DNA from: Chitinophagaceae bacterium
GTDB lineage: Bacteria > Bacteroidota > Bacteroidia > Chitinophagales > Chitinophagaceae
Assembly (NCBI GenBank): GCA_019638625.1
Contig: JAHBTK010000005.1
Coordinates: 372,001-436,000, forward strand
Length of the DNA: 64,000 nt
Direction of reading: 5' to 3'
Shown piece by piece: positions 25,583 to 33,207 of the stretch (within the stretch, counting starts at the first letter, position 1; every line of letters begins with the position of its first letter). The notes under the pieces are model-generated. The model was given only the letters and a program-made list of their open reading frames with translations, did no database searches and had not been told where the DNA came from. The position numbers were made by a program, and so were the translations under genes.

Positions 25583-26329
25583 ATGCGATTAGTTAGTTTC
25601 CTGATGATTGGGGCGATGAGTTGTAGCGGTGCTTTCTCATTGCATGCCCAGGAAGCTGTTACCAGGGTTTTTCTGAATTTTGTAAACGGGGTGGGCGCCG
25701 AAGATATAGAAGCAGATAAAACATTCGTCAATGGCTGGGGGGAGGAATTTACCGTCAGCAGGTTCCGGTACTATGTCAGCAATATTGTTCTTTCAGATAC
25801 CATCAACCGTACAAAGATTGAGTTTAAAGACCTGTATTTTTTAATAAAGGAAAATGACAGCCTTGCCAATGTAGCAGAGCTTCCTGTTGCCAGGGGGATA
25901 ACCTGCCATACAATTTCCTTCGTTCCCGGTGTAGACAGTAGCAGGAATATGAGTGGCGCCCAATCCGGGGCACTGGACCCGCTCAATGGTATGTTCTGGA
26001 CCTGGAGAAGCGGTTATATTATGGCTAAGTTTGAGGGTCGGTCACCTGCCTCGGCTTTGCAACATCGTATGTTTGAGTACCATATCGGAGGGTACGAGGG
26101 GGCGCATAAGGTAACAGATCCTGTTAAGCTGGTATTGCCGCAGGCGCTTGCCGTTACCGGGCGCGACGTATATATAACGATCAGGGCGGATGCCAACAAC
26201 TGGTTTAAAGGAACCCATGATCTTCCTATTTCGGATTACCCGGCTTGCACCGCCGCCGGCCCGCTTGCCCGGCAGTTTGCTGATAATTACAGGCAGATGT
26301 TCTCCATTCAATCCGTAAGCTACAAATGA
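25583..26329 (+). CDS. MbnP-like periplasmic protein, copy 1
   Basis: Starting at ATG 25583 gives 248 residues with a clean signal peptide ending HAQ (residue 23). An earlier TTG would add eight residues before it. The MbnP family binds copper using a kynurenine made from Trp by its partner MbnH (known for methanotroph proteins). Family traits here are the beta-rich N-terminus VFLNFVNGVG, RFRYYVSNIVL, the Trp pair Trp139/Trp141 in MFWTWRSGYIMAKFEG, and His161 and His167. Its stop overlaps the start of the MbnH-like gene by four bases (ATGA), so the two are translationally coupled. Confidence 0.85.
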   Translation: MRLVSFLMIGAMSCSGAFSLHAQEAVTRVFLNFVNGVGAEDIEADKTFVNGWGEEFTVSRFRYYVSNIVLSDTINRTKIEFKDLYFLIKENDSLANVAELPVARGITCHTISFVPGVDSSRNMSGAQSGALDPLNGMFWTWRSGYIMAKFEGRSPASALQHRMFEYHIGGYEGAHKVTDPVKLVLPQALAVTGRDVYITIRADANNWFKGTHDLPISDYPACTAAGPLARQFADNYRQMFSIQSVSYK

Positions 26330-27390
26330 ATACCAGGAGGGTCATACCGGTTATGGGGGTAATCCTTGCTTTTGTTGCAGTACCGTTTTCTTTTAAACCT
26401 GATCATGTGAGCCCCTTACAGCAGCGGATACCCGAAGGTTTTCCCCCGCCGGTGTATGATTACAAAAACAACCCTCTTACCAAAGAAGGATTTGAACTGG
26501 GTAAACGGCTTTTTTATGATGGGAGGTTATCGTCTGACGGACAAACAGCCTGCGCTTCCTGTCATCAGCAATTTGCTGCCTTCTCCGATTTTGAACATGT
26601 ATTCAGTCATGGAGTGGACAACAGGTTTACGCTGAGAAATGCACCGCCGCTCTTTAACCTGGCATGGCATAAGGAATTTCACGCCGACGGCGCCATCAAT
26701 CACATCGAATGGCAGCCATTGTCTCCACTAACCGGCGACAACGAAATGGGAACCACAATAGAAAAGGCGATCAATATGTTGCAGGATGACCCGTTTTATG
26801 CTGTGATGTTCAAAAAGGCCTTTGGGGATACGGCGGTAACCAGCCAGCGAATGTTGCATGCTTTGGCGCAGTTTACGGGTTATATCGTTTCTGCGGACAG
26901 CAAGTACGATCGGGTATTAAAAAAGCAGGACAGGTTTACCGAATGGGAAGAGAACGGGTACCGCATTTTTCAGCAACGTTGTGCAAGCTGTCATACGGAA
27001 CCGCTGTTCACCGACCTGAAATATCATAATATCGGATTAGCATTGGATACTTTTTTGAATGATTTCGGGAGAATGACCATCACCGGAGAGAGCAGAGATT
27101 CACTTGCCTTTAAAACACCCACGCTGAGAAATATTACCCGGACCGAACCCTACATGCACGATGGGCGTTTTTGGGGGCTTAGTACCGCCATCGATCACTG
27201 GAGAACCTATTCTGTATCAGACAGTTCGGCACATGAGCTTATCAGGAATGGAACACCACTGGAAAAAATTGAAATTAAATACCTTATTTCCTTCCTGCAT
27301 ACGCTCGTTGATTCTACCCTGCTTTCCGACCCGATGCTGGCGGACCCCATTCCGGGCAACCGTATTCATCAGCCGGTTTTGGGGCATTAA
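26326..27390 (+). CDS. MbnH/MauG-type di-heme cytochrome c peroxidase, copy 1
   Basis: The 354-residue exported protein carries two c-type heme sites: CASCH at 76-80 and CASCHTEPLF at 219-223. The CCP-family phrases ELGKRLFYDGRLSSDGQTACASCH and SLAFKTPTLRNITRTEPYMHDGRF are also present. Bacterial cytochrome c peroxidases, MauG and MbnH share this architecture. Coupling to an MbnP-like gene favours the MbnH role, oxidative conversion of a Trp in the partner. Heme attachment would use the Ccm-type machinery, part of which is encoded at 52.8-54.5 kb. Confidence 0.88.
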   Translation: MNTRRVIPVMGVILAFVAVPFSFKPDHVSPLQQRIPEGFPPPVYDYKNNPLTKEGFELGKRLFYDGRLSSDGQTACASCHQQFAAFSDFEHVFSHGVDNRFTLRNAPPLFNLAWHKEFHADGAINHIEWQPLSPLTGDNEMGTTIEKAINMLQDDPFYAVMFKKAFGDTAVTSQRMLHALAQFTGYIVSADSKYDRVLKKQDRFTEWEENGYRIFQQRCASCHTEPLFTDLKYHNIGLALDTFLNDFGRMTITGESRDSLAFKTPTLRNITRTEPYMHDGRFWGLSTAIDHWRTYSVSDSSAHELIRNGTPLEKIEIKYLISFLHTLVDSTLLSDPMLADPIPGNRIHQPVLGH

Positions 27391-27438
27391 ATCGATTTTT
27401 TTTCAGTAAATTACATTAAGCATTTGTATAGTCCGGAC

Positions 27439-27894
27439 ATGAAAAAGCTTCTCGTCATATTAATAGGATTGTTTACTGCCTATCCCTGCCTGGCTCAGCA
27501 GCCGGTAGAATGGTCTTTCTATTCCAGGAAACTGGCGGATAATAGTTACGAAATTCATTTGCAGGCTACCATCGACAAGGGCTGGTATATTTATTCCCAA
27601 TCTTCTTCCAAAAAAAGCGCCCCCACCGAAATAAAAATATTGCCTGACAACAACCTGAAGCTGAAGGGTAGCATAAAGGAAGAAGGTACCCTCATTAAAA
27701 AAAGGGAACTGGGTGAAAATACCAATGCCCATTTATTTGAAAACCAGGTTGACTTTATTCAGCAGGTTACTACCGGTAATGGTCAACCGAAAATAATTAA
27801 AGGAACGATCTCCTATACGCCATCAAATGGTATGGAAAGGCTTCCTGTTCAAACGGTCAACTTTTCAATTATCCTGGGCCGGGAAACAGAATAG
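27439..27894 (+). CDS. Small exported DsbD N-terminal-domain-like protein
   Basis: From ATG 27439 the 151-residue protein has a signal peptide ending CLAQ, then a single immunoglobulin-like domain. WSFYSRKLADNSYEIHLQATIDKGWYIYSQSS and PTEIKILPDNNLKLKG resemble the N-terminal domain of the thiol-disulfide reductase DsbD. The membrane and thioredoxin parts of DsbD are absent, and the only Cys is in the signal peptide, so redox activity of its own is unlikely. It follows the MbnH-like gene by 48 bases. The frame opens 15 bases earlier at a TTG. Confidence 0.75.
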   Translation: MKKLLVILIGLFTAYPCLAQQPVEWSFYSRKLADNSYEIHLQATIDKGWYIYSQSSSKKSAPTEIKILPDNNLKLKGSIKEEGTLIKKRELGENTNAHLFENQVDFIQQVTTGNGQPKIIKGTISYTPSNGMERLPVQTVNFSIILGRETE

Positions 27895-27899
27895 ACCGA

Positions 27900-28820
27900 C
27901 TAAAAAATAATCGCTACGTGTAACATGGCACGGTTACCGGCTTTTACAAAACCTCCTGCAAGTTTTTGGGAAACAGGAAGCTGAAAATTTCCCCCCAGGG
28001 AAATATTCTTAAAAGCAAGCTCTGTGCCAAGCGAACCAGCCAAAAAATTACCCCCGGACATATCCTCGGCATATCCTTCAAAAATATCTTTGGCAGCGGT
28101 TTCGGCTACCAGCCCGATATTGGGAGCTAAAGTCGCCCTGTCCATGATCCTGAATTTATAATACAACTGCAAACTGGAACTCAGCTTATTTCCATAGCGA
28201 TAATCCTCTTTGTTGAGGGTATTTATTTTATAACTCGCCGTGGTATTGATACCTGCATCCTGCAGCCTGAGGTCATACATGGCATTTAGTGTAAAATCAA
28301 TACTGCCGGTCCCCAGTTGAAAGACATTGGCGGTTCCGGTATTGCCGTCTTTTTCATTTGAATCGTATTTGCCGGTCGGGGCTTTGATACCAGCTCCCAT
28401 CCACAGGGTGTGTATCAGCATTTTGTTCTTTTCCGTGGTTCGGCGGTTGTCAAATACCCTGTAGAAACCCTGTACACCCATATCACCCAGGCCTTCTTTC
28501 CGGTGGGTAATACCCTGGTTTGTTTTTTGTACAAAACTAACGGGTACGTACGCCATCAATCTGAATTTTTTCCCGATCGTCCAACCACCCCATACTTCAG
28601 CCGTATGGAACCTCTCCTGAGTGGTAAGATAAGAGGTGGCGCCTCCCAGACCAACATGTGTGGTAAGGGCACTATACCGGTAGCGTGTCCCGATAATTTT
28701 TTTACTGAATTCCGGAAGAATGCCGACATAGTAGCTCCCGACACCACATCCGCAGATATCACAGGCCATCGTACCCGAAAAGGAAAATACAGCAACTAAC
28801 AGAATAATTATTTTTTTCAT
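27900..28820 (-). CDS. Outer-membrane beta-barrel protein with N-terminal CDICGCG motif
   Basis: The 306-residue protein has a signal peptide followed at once by ACDICGCGVGSYYVGI. Alternating beta-strand sequence ends in a hydrophobic strand with terminal Phe (AMLHVAIIF), the pattern of an outer-membrane barrel. Annotations for such proteins are usually only 'transporter'. The three clustered Cys near the mature N-terminus could bind a metal or be lipidated. It lies 72 bases downstream of the second MbnH-like gene in the same direction, which suggests a shared metal-related task. Its stop is five bases from the converging DsbD-like gene. Confidence 0.75.
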   Translation of the reverse strand: MKKIIILLVAVFSFSGTMACDICGCGVGSYYVGILPEFSKKIIGTRYRYSALTTHVGLGGATSYLTTQERFHTAEVWGGWTIGKKFRLMAYVPVSFVQKTNQGITHRKEGLGDMGVQGFYRVFDNRRTTEKNKMLIHTLWMGAGIKAPTGKYDSNEKDGNTGTANVFQLGTGSIDFTLNAMYDLRLQDAGINTTASYKINTLNKEDYRYGNKLSSSLQLYYKFRIMDRATLAPNIGLVAETAAKDIFEGYAEDMSGGNFLAGSLGTELAFKNISLGGNFQLPVSQKLAGGFVKAGNRAMLHVAIIF

Positions 28821-28892
28821 GATTTATTTGTTTGGTTCCCTGTTAAATGGAAAGCAACAGTCATAACGGGTGTTTTCATAAGTGGCGGCTCT

Positions 28893-29906
28893 TTATTGTT
28901 CCGCAAATCTTTTATCCGTCACAAAACCCGGATCATCCAGGGTTTTCAAAAAGGCTAATATAAACAGTTTGTCCTCCGGCGAAAGCGGCAGGTTCCCCCG
29001 GAGCAGCGGGTCAAGGTTCGGGGTATCCCGGATGCTCTCCGCGTAATGATCCAGTACGGCATCCAGTTTGATGAACCTGCCGTCATGCATATAAGGAGAC
29101 GTATAACTGAGGTTACGCAGGCTGGGAACTTTAAAAGTGTACATGTCCTTTTCATTCAGCGTGACCTCATACCTTCCCTGGTCATTGTTGTAACCGATAC
29201 CTATTCCGTTATTCCGGAACGATTCATCTGTAAACAAGGGTTCTTTATGGCAACTGCCGCAATGTTGCTGAAACAGCCTGTATCCCTTTTCCTCTTCGTC
29301 AGTAAACTTTGCTCCTTCATTTCTCATTACTTTATCATATTTGGAATTACTGCTGATCACCATCGCCATGAACTGCGAAAATGCTTTCATAATACGTTCG
29401 GTGTCGATGCCGGGACTGCCAAAAGCCTCGTTGAACAACGACGGGTATTCCGGGTGTTCTTCCAGCTTCCTTATGACATTGGGTATTGTTTCATCCATTT
29501 CTACCGGGTTCATAATGGGCACTACAGGCTGCAGGTCCATGTCAAAAACACCACCGTCCCAAAAGAAATCCTTGCGCCAGGCAAGATTCATAATGGGAGG
29601 GGAGTTTCTTTTTCCCAAAAGGTCATCAATTCCGTGGCTTACATCGTGTCCATGATGCGTAAACCCGGCCGACTGGATATGGCAGGTACCGCAACTGATG
29701 GTATTATCTCTTGAAAAACGCGGCTCATAAAACAATTTCCTTCCAAGCTCGAACTTTGCCCTGGTTATTTCATTGTTATTAAAATGATACTCCGGGTTGG
29801 GAAAATTGGAAGGTCGCTCAAAGCCTTTAAAGGTCTCCATCAGTTCTTTTGAGCAGGCGAGCAGACCGGTCAACAGGATAAAAGCTATTAATAGTTTTGT
29901 ATCCAT
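28893..29906 (-). CDS. MbnH/MauG-type di-heme cytochrome c peroxidase, copy 2
   Basis: The 337-residue protein is a lipoprotein (LLAC, Cys18) with heme sites CGTCH at 72-76 and CGSCHKEPLF at 216-220. It has the same peroxidase core as copy 1 (ELGRKLFYEPRFSRDNTISCGTCH, YTSPYMHDGRF). Membrane anchoring by lipid distinguishes it from the soluble-looking copy 1. Five bases separate it from the stop of the MbnP-like gene upstream. The two copies are clearly paralogous yet divergent. Confidence 0.88.
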   Translation of the reverse strand: MDTKLLIAFILLTGLLACSKELMETFKGFERPSNFPNPEYHFNNNEITRAKFELGRKLFYEPRFSRDNTISCGTCHIQSAGFTHHGHDVSHGIDDLLGKRNSPPIMNLAWRKDFFWDGGVFDMDLQPVVPIMNPVEMDETIPNVIRKLEEHPEYPSLFNEAFGSPGIDTERIMKAFSQFMAMVISSNSKYDKVMRNEGAKFTDEEEKGYRLFQQHCGSCHKEPLFTDESFRNNGIGIGYNNDQGRYEVTLNEKDMYTFKVPSLRNLSYTSPYMHDGRFIKLDAVLDHYAESIRDTPNLDPLLRGNLPLSPEDKLFILAFLKTLDDPGFVTDKRFAEQ

Positions 29907-29911
29907 CCTTA

Positions 29912-30715
29912 CTAATTTTCAGTATGGTGGTGATGGAACATGCCCTCGAAATTATTGGCGATGTTCACGCTATAGGCACTGAACATCACAGTAGGGTTTT
30001 CCGCAATACTTACCTGGTGACTGCCGTTGAACACCTTCTGCACATCTACCATCAGGTGTATATTGCTCTCCCTGTCTGTTCTCACCTTTGCCACGCCACC
30101 GTGTTTCAGATCAATTGAAAATGTTTTAATGTTGTTGATGGTGGGGGCGCTATAACCTCCAAACCCTCCTATATGGTAACGGAACTTGTTTTGTCCGCTG
30201 GGGTCAACAGGCGCTTGCGGCGACACACCCTCCATCTTAAAGAATATATACCCGCTGTTCCATCCCCAGTACATACCGTCTTCCATTCCTCCTGCAGGGT
30301 CCAGTACGCCTTTCCTGTCTGAAATGTCCATAGTGGAACGAAGACTATCCACTCCGAGCACGAACTCCAGCCCGGAATAATCGCCAACCGGTACTTTTAC
30401 TTTCGCGAAACGGCTATTGGGGTCACTTTCCCTGATCAGGAAATAGCTGCTATCCTGCGGAACAACATACTCCGTACCATTGGTCCGGGTAACTTTAATA
30501 TTACTGATAAAATACTGCAGGATGGAAACAGAAAACGTTTCTCCTTTTGCGTTTGTATAGGACCCGGTATTCAACTGAAGGTTCTGCGGTCCTACGATAT
30601 TATCAAATTCCACGGAAAGAGAAGCCAGCTCATCACTGTCTATGGGTCCGCTCTCTTCTTTTTTACAGGCGGTCGCCATACCGATTATAACCAGTAGTAA
30701 CCAAATTTTATTCAT
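29912..30715 (-). CDS. MbnP-like lipoprotein, copy 2
   Basis: The ATG at 30715 gives 267 residues beginning with a lipoprotein signal (ATAC, Cys17). The longer frame to 30799 would place 28 non-signal residues before it. The family core matches copy 1: VEFDNIVG, LQYFISNIKV, GVLDPAGGMEDGMYWGWNSGYIFFKMEG (Trp150, Trp152) and FRYHIGG (His181). A His-rich C-terminus (FHHHHTEN) may add metal affinity. It is predicted to be oxidised by the adjacent MbnH-like protein and to bind copper. Substrate and metal are inferred from the family. Confidence 0.84.
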   Translation of the reverse strand: MNKIWLLLVIIGMATACKKEESGPIDSDELASLSVEFDNIVGPQNLQLNTGSYTNAKGETFSVSILQYFISNIKVTRTNGTEYVVPQDSSYFLIRESDPNSRFAKVKVPVGDYSGLEFVLGVDSLRSTMDISDRKGVLDPAGGMEDGMYWGWNSGYIFFKMEGVSPQAPVDPSGQNKFRYHIGGFGGYSAPTINNIKTFSIDLKHGGVAKVRTDRESNIHLMVDVQKVFNGSHQVSIAENPTVMFSAYSVNIANNFEGMFHHHHTEN

Positions 30716-31028
30716 GATAGTATTAAATTTTATATGATTTACAATGCTGTTTTTAGATTCCGGGTTGACCGGCTGATTGATACCTGCAGACGCCTGCAAA
30801 ATGCGGCAGTCTATTTTTCGGCATCACACGCTGCATTTTTTTAGCATACCGGGAACGGCCAGGTCTTTCCCGTCCTGCAATAATATTTACATACAGTTCA
30901 GTTGTATAAGTCCTGTTTTTTATACGTAATAGCACAACAAGGGCCTGTTCCGCACAAAAGGAATCTCTTTGGCACACTGATAGTGTAAAAAATATTAAAG
31001 AAGAAAAATGCAGGGGCGTTCTAACAGG
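30716..31028. other. Gap of 313 bases between small Cys protein gene and mbnP copy 2
   Basis: I find no supported gene, terminator or perfect -7 element here. A 74-codon minus-strand frame (30753-30977) lacks family features. If the minus-strand genes are one transcription unit, this would be a long untranslated spacer. Otherwise an unrecognised promoter lies within it. Confidence 0.4.
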
Positions 31029-31403
31029 CTATGCCGGGGGATGAAATATTACGTGGTAGTACTCAGGGGTATAATCAAGTGTATAGTAAGTAAAATGATT
31101 ACCTGTTGCCGCCGTACACATAAAGGCAGCAGGGAGCATATCTGTATTGATAAAATATTCGGCTACGATGATAACGGAACTGTTCTTCTCCTGTGTGTCA
31201 GTATCATGCTGTTTTTCCAGCTTCTTCATCAGCAAACATTTACCCTCACACTGCAGTTGAGGCCGGTAGCGGTTTTCACACAGGTTAGCGGCTACATATG
31301 ATTTATTGAGCTGATATTGTAAAAAGGTGAGCGGACCGGATACCATTTTCAACAGTACCAGGGCCATTAGCGTGATCGCAATATGTTTCTGCAAATAAAA
31401 CAT
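31029..31403 (-). CDS. Small exported or membrane-anchored cysteine-motif protein
   Basis: From ATG 31403 the 124-residue protein has one N-terminal hydrophobic helix (MFYLQKHIAITLMALVLLKM). Next comes the motif LCENRYRPQLQCEGKCLLMKKL with three Cys, then a His/Tyr-rich C-terminus. The choice of start is supported by a -7 element six bases upstream. I recognise it only as an uncharacterised small Bacteroidota protein type. The Cys arrangement suggests metal binding. It precedes the MbnP/MbnH copy-2 genes in the same direction, which hints at a metal-responsive group. Confidence 0.65.
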   Translation of the reverse strand: MFYLQKHIAITLMALVLLKMVSGPLTFLQYQLNKSYVAANLCENRYRPQLQCEGKCLLMKKLEKQHDTDTQEKNSSVIIVAEYFINTDMLPAAFMCTAATGNHFTYYTLDYTPEYYHVIFHPPA

Positions 31404-31409
31404 ACGCTG

Positions 31410-31417
31410 CAAAGATA
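31410..31417 (-). promoter_or_regulatory. -7 promoter element of the small Cys protein gene
   Basis: On the minus strand TATCTTTG matches TAnnTTTG and is followed by six bases and then the ATG. The transcript would start at or within a base or two of the start codon. Confidence 0.6.
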
Positions 31418-31577
31418 GAATATCGGAAATACATTCCAACTTGATAAATGCTGTTTTAAAGTATGATATTAGTCAGTTGACAATACACGGTATTCCACAA
31501 TTGAAACCACAGGTTATTTCACGGACTTTTTTCCGGATAAAATACAATTGGTAATTTACGGGACTTATAAGAACGAT

Positions 31578-32273
31578 ATGGCAACGAAAAAAAAACTGAT
31601 AGTACTTACAGGGGCGGGTATCAGTGCCGAAAGCGGTTTACAAACTTTCCGGGATAGCGACGGATTATGGGAAGGATATGATATAGAAGAAGTGGCAACT
31701 CCCGGCGCCTGGGAAAAAAATCCGGAGTTGGTTTTACGATTCTATAATATGCGGCGTAAAAATGTGCTGGAAGCCGCCCCCAACACCGCACACAAAAAGC
31801 TGGCCGAACTGGAAGAAAATTTTGACGTACACATCATTACCCAGAATATAGACGACCTGCATGAAAGGGCTGGCTCTACCAAAGTATTGCACCTTCACGG
31901 TGAAATTCTTAAGATGCGAAGCGAAAGAAATGAGCGTCTTGTATATGATATCCGGGATGATATCAACATGGGCGACAAGGCGGAAGACGGCGCCCAGTTG
32001 CGTCCTCACATCGTTTGGTTTGGAGAAGCCGTACCGATGATAGAAACTGCTATCGGTATTGTGCAAACCGCTGCTATTTTTGCCGTGATCGGCACTTCTC
32101 TTGTGGTCTATCCTGCCGCCGGGCTGGTTAATTATACGCGGGAAAGCATCCCTAAATTTATTGTTGACAAAAAGATACCCTATTCATCTTCTTCCGGGAA
32201 TGTGGTCAGCATTGAAAAAACGGCTACGGAGGGCGTATTGATCCTGGAAGGGATGCTGGACAAATACCGCTAG
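31578..32273 (+). CDS. Sir2-family NAD-dependent deacylase lacking zinc cysteines
   Basis: ATG 31578 gives the standard N-terminus (231 residues); the frame opens at a TTG 30 bases earlier. The NAD-binding GAGISAESGLQTFRDSDGLW, ITQNIDDLHERAG and catalytic His in HLHGE are intact. Tyr56 and Arg59 (FYNMRR) match the Tyr-x-x-Arg that gives SIRT5/CobB-type enzymes their preference for succinyl or malonyl lysine. No zinc-binding Cys pairs are present between HLHGE and LRPHIVWFGE, unlike classic CobB. Predicted to remove acyl groups from cytoplasmic proteins. Confidence 0.9.
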   Translation: MATKKKLIVLTGAGISAESGLQTFRDSDGLWEGYDIEEVATPGAWEKNPELVLRFYNMRRKNVLEAAPNTAHKKLAELEENFDVHIITQNIDDLHERAGSTKVLHLHGEILKMRSERNERLVYDIRDDINMGDKAEDGAQLRPHIVWFGEAVPMIETAIGIVQTAAIFAVIGTSLVVYPAAGLVNYTRESIPKFIVDKKIPYSSSSGNVVSIEKTATEGVLILEGMLDKYR

Positions 32274-32472
32274 CTTTTGGGGTAGCAAATCTGCTGCATG
32301 GCTGATTTAATTCAGTGATGTGCTTAAATAGCTATATATTATTGATTATCAGTCTGGCTTTCCAGATGAAGCGTATTTTCCCTGACTTTTTTTTCGGGTA
32401 AAACTGCGCAAAATCTGTTTTTACTACAATAAATGCAGGCTAAATTCCGCTTAAATAACAATCAGTGTCAAA

Positions 32473-33174
32473 TTGAAGGAAAATATTATCATATATAATC
32501 TTATCACTTTTATAGCAGCCGCTTTTTTCTTTCTTCCATTTTGCGTGCTGCTATACAAGAAGAAGCTTAAACATCCTTTCTTCTCGTGGTTTGCATACTA
32601 CTGGGTGTTCGGGGGGCTTGTGAATCTTCTGTTTCTTTTAAACCTGTTCAGAGACAAAGAGTTAAGTCGTTTTGTATCTGACCTGTTTAATATCGCGGAT
32701 GTGCTGATCATGTTATTTCTTTTGTATTATACTCTTACCATCGAGAAGCTTCGAAGAATATTAAAGTATATCCTGCTGGCATTTATTATTCTTACCGTAT
32801 CCGGACTGGCCATCAGGGGCTTCGATGAGGCGATTACGGCTGTAGTCGGTTCGGGTGTTTCCCTGGTGGTTCTGTCCCTGACAGGTATTGTGGTGTATTT
32901 TTTAAGCTCAACCAATAAGCAGCTTTTCGGGAGCTCAAGGCTAATGCTATACTGTGCGCTTCTTTTTGAATATAGCGTCTCTGTTATTACTTTTTTGTTT
33001 TCCTACATATTTCCCAACAAAACCATTGTGAGTGATAACTTCCTGATTTTTCATCTCTCCGTAATTGTTGCTACCATTTTGGGCTCCTTTGCCATTGCGT
33101 TTACCAGGAAACAGCCTGCAAAAAAACCCGCTGAGCAACTTCCTAAAGAAGAAGTAGAAATTCAATTTCTGTAA
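32473..33174 (+). CDS. Polytopic membrane protein of unknown function
   Basis: This 233-residue protein starts at a TTG, since no in-frame ATG precedes the first helix. It shows about seven hydrophobic segments (for example LITFIAAAFFFLPFCVLLY, VLIMLFLLYYTL and VIVATILGSFAIAFT) and a charged cytoplasmic tail (KKPAEQLPKEEVEIQFL). I recognise no motif. Size and topology resemble the many uncharacterised seven-helix proteins of Bacteroidota, some of which sit next to sensor kinases. No kinase is adjacent here. Confidence 0.65.
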   Translation: MKENIIIYNLITFIAAAFFFLPFCVLLYKKKLKHPFFSWFAYYWVFGGLVNLLFLLNLFRDKELSRFVSDLFNIADVLIMLFLLYYTLTIEKLRRILKYILLAFIILTVSGLAIRGFDEAITAVVGSGVSLVVLSLTGIVVYFLSSTNKQLFGSSRLMLYCALLFEYSVSVITFLFSYIFPNKTIVSDNFLIFHLSVIVATILGSFAIAFTRKQPAKKPAEQLPKEEVEIQFL

Positions 33175-33207
33175 AAGACGAAAATAGTTGCTCCCGGTTT
33201 GCAGTGA

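Noticed and set aside
30753-30977. 74-codon minus-strand frame upstream of mbnP copy 2
   Set aside because: Arg/Lys-rich without domain or signal and without a promoter match; likely chance.
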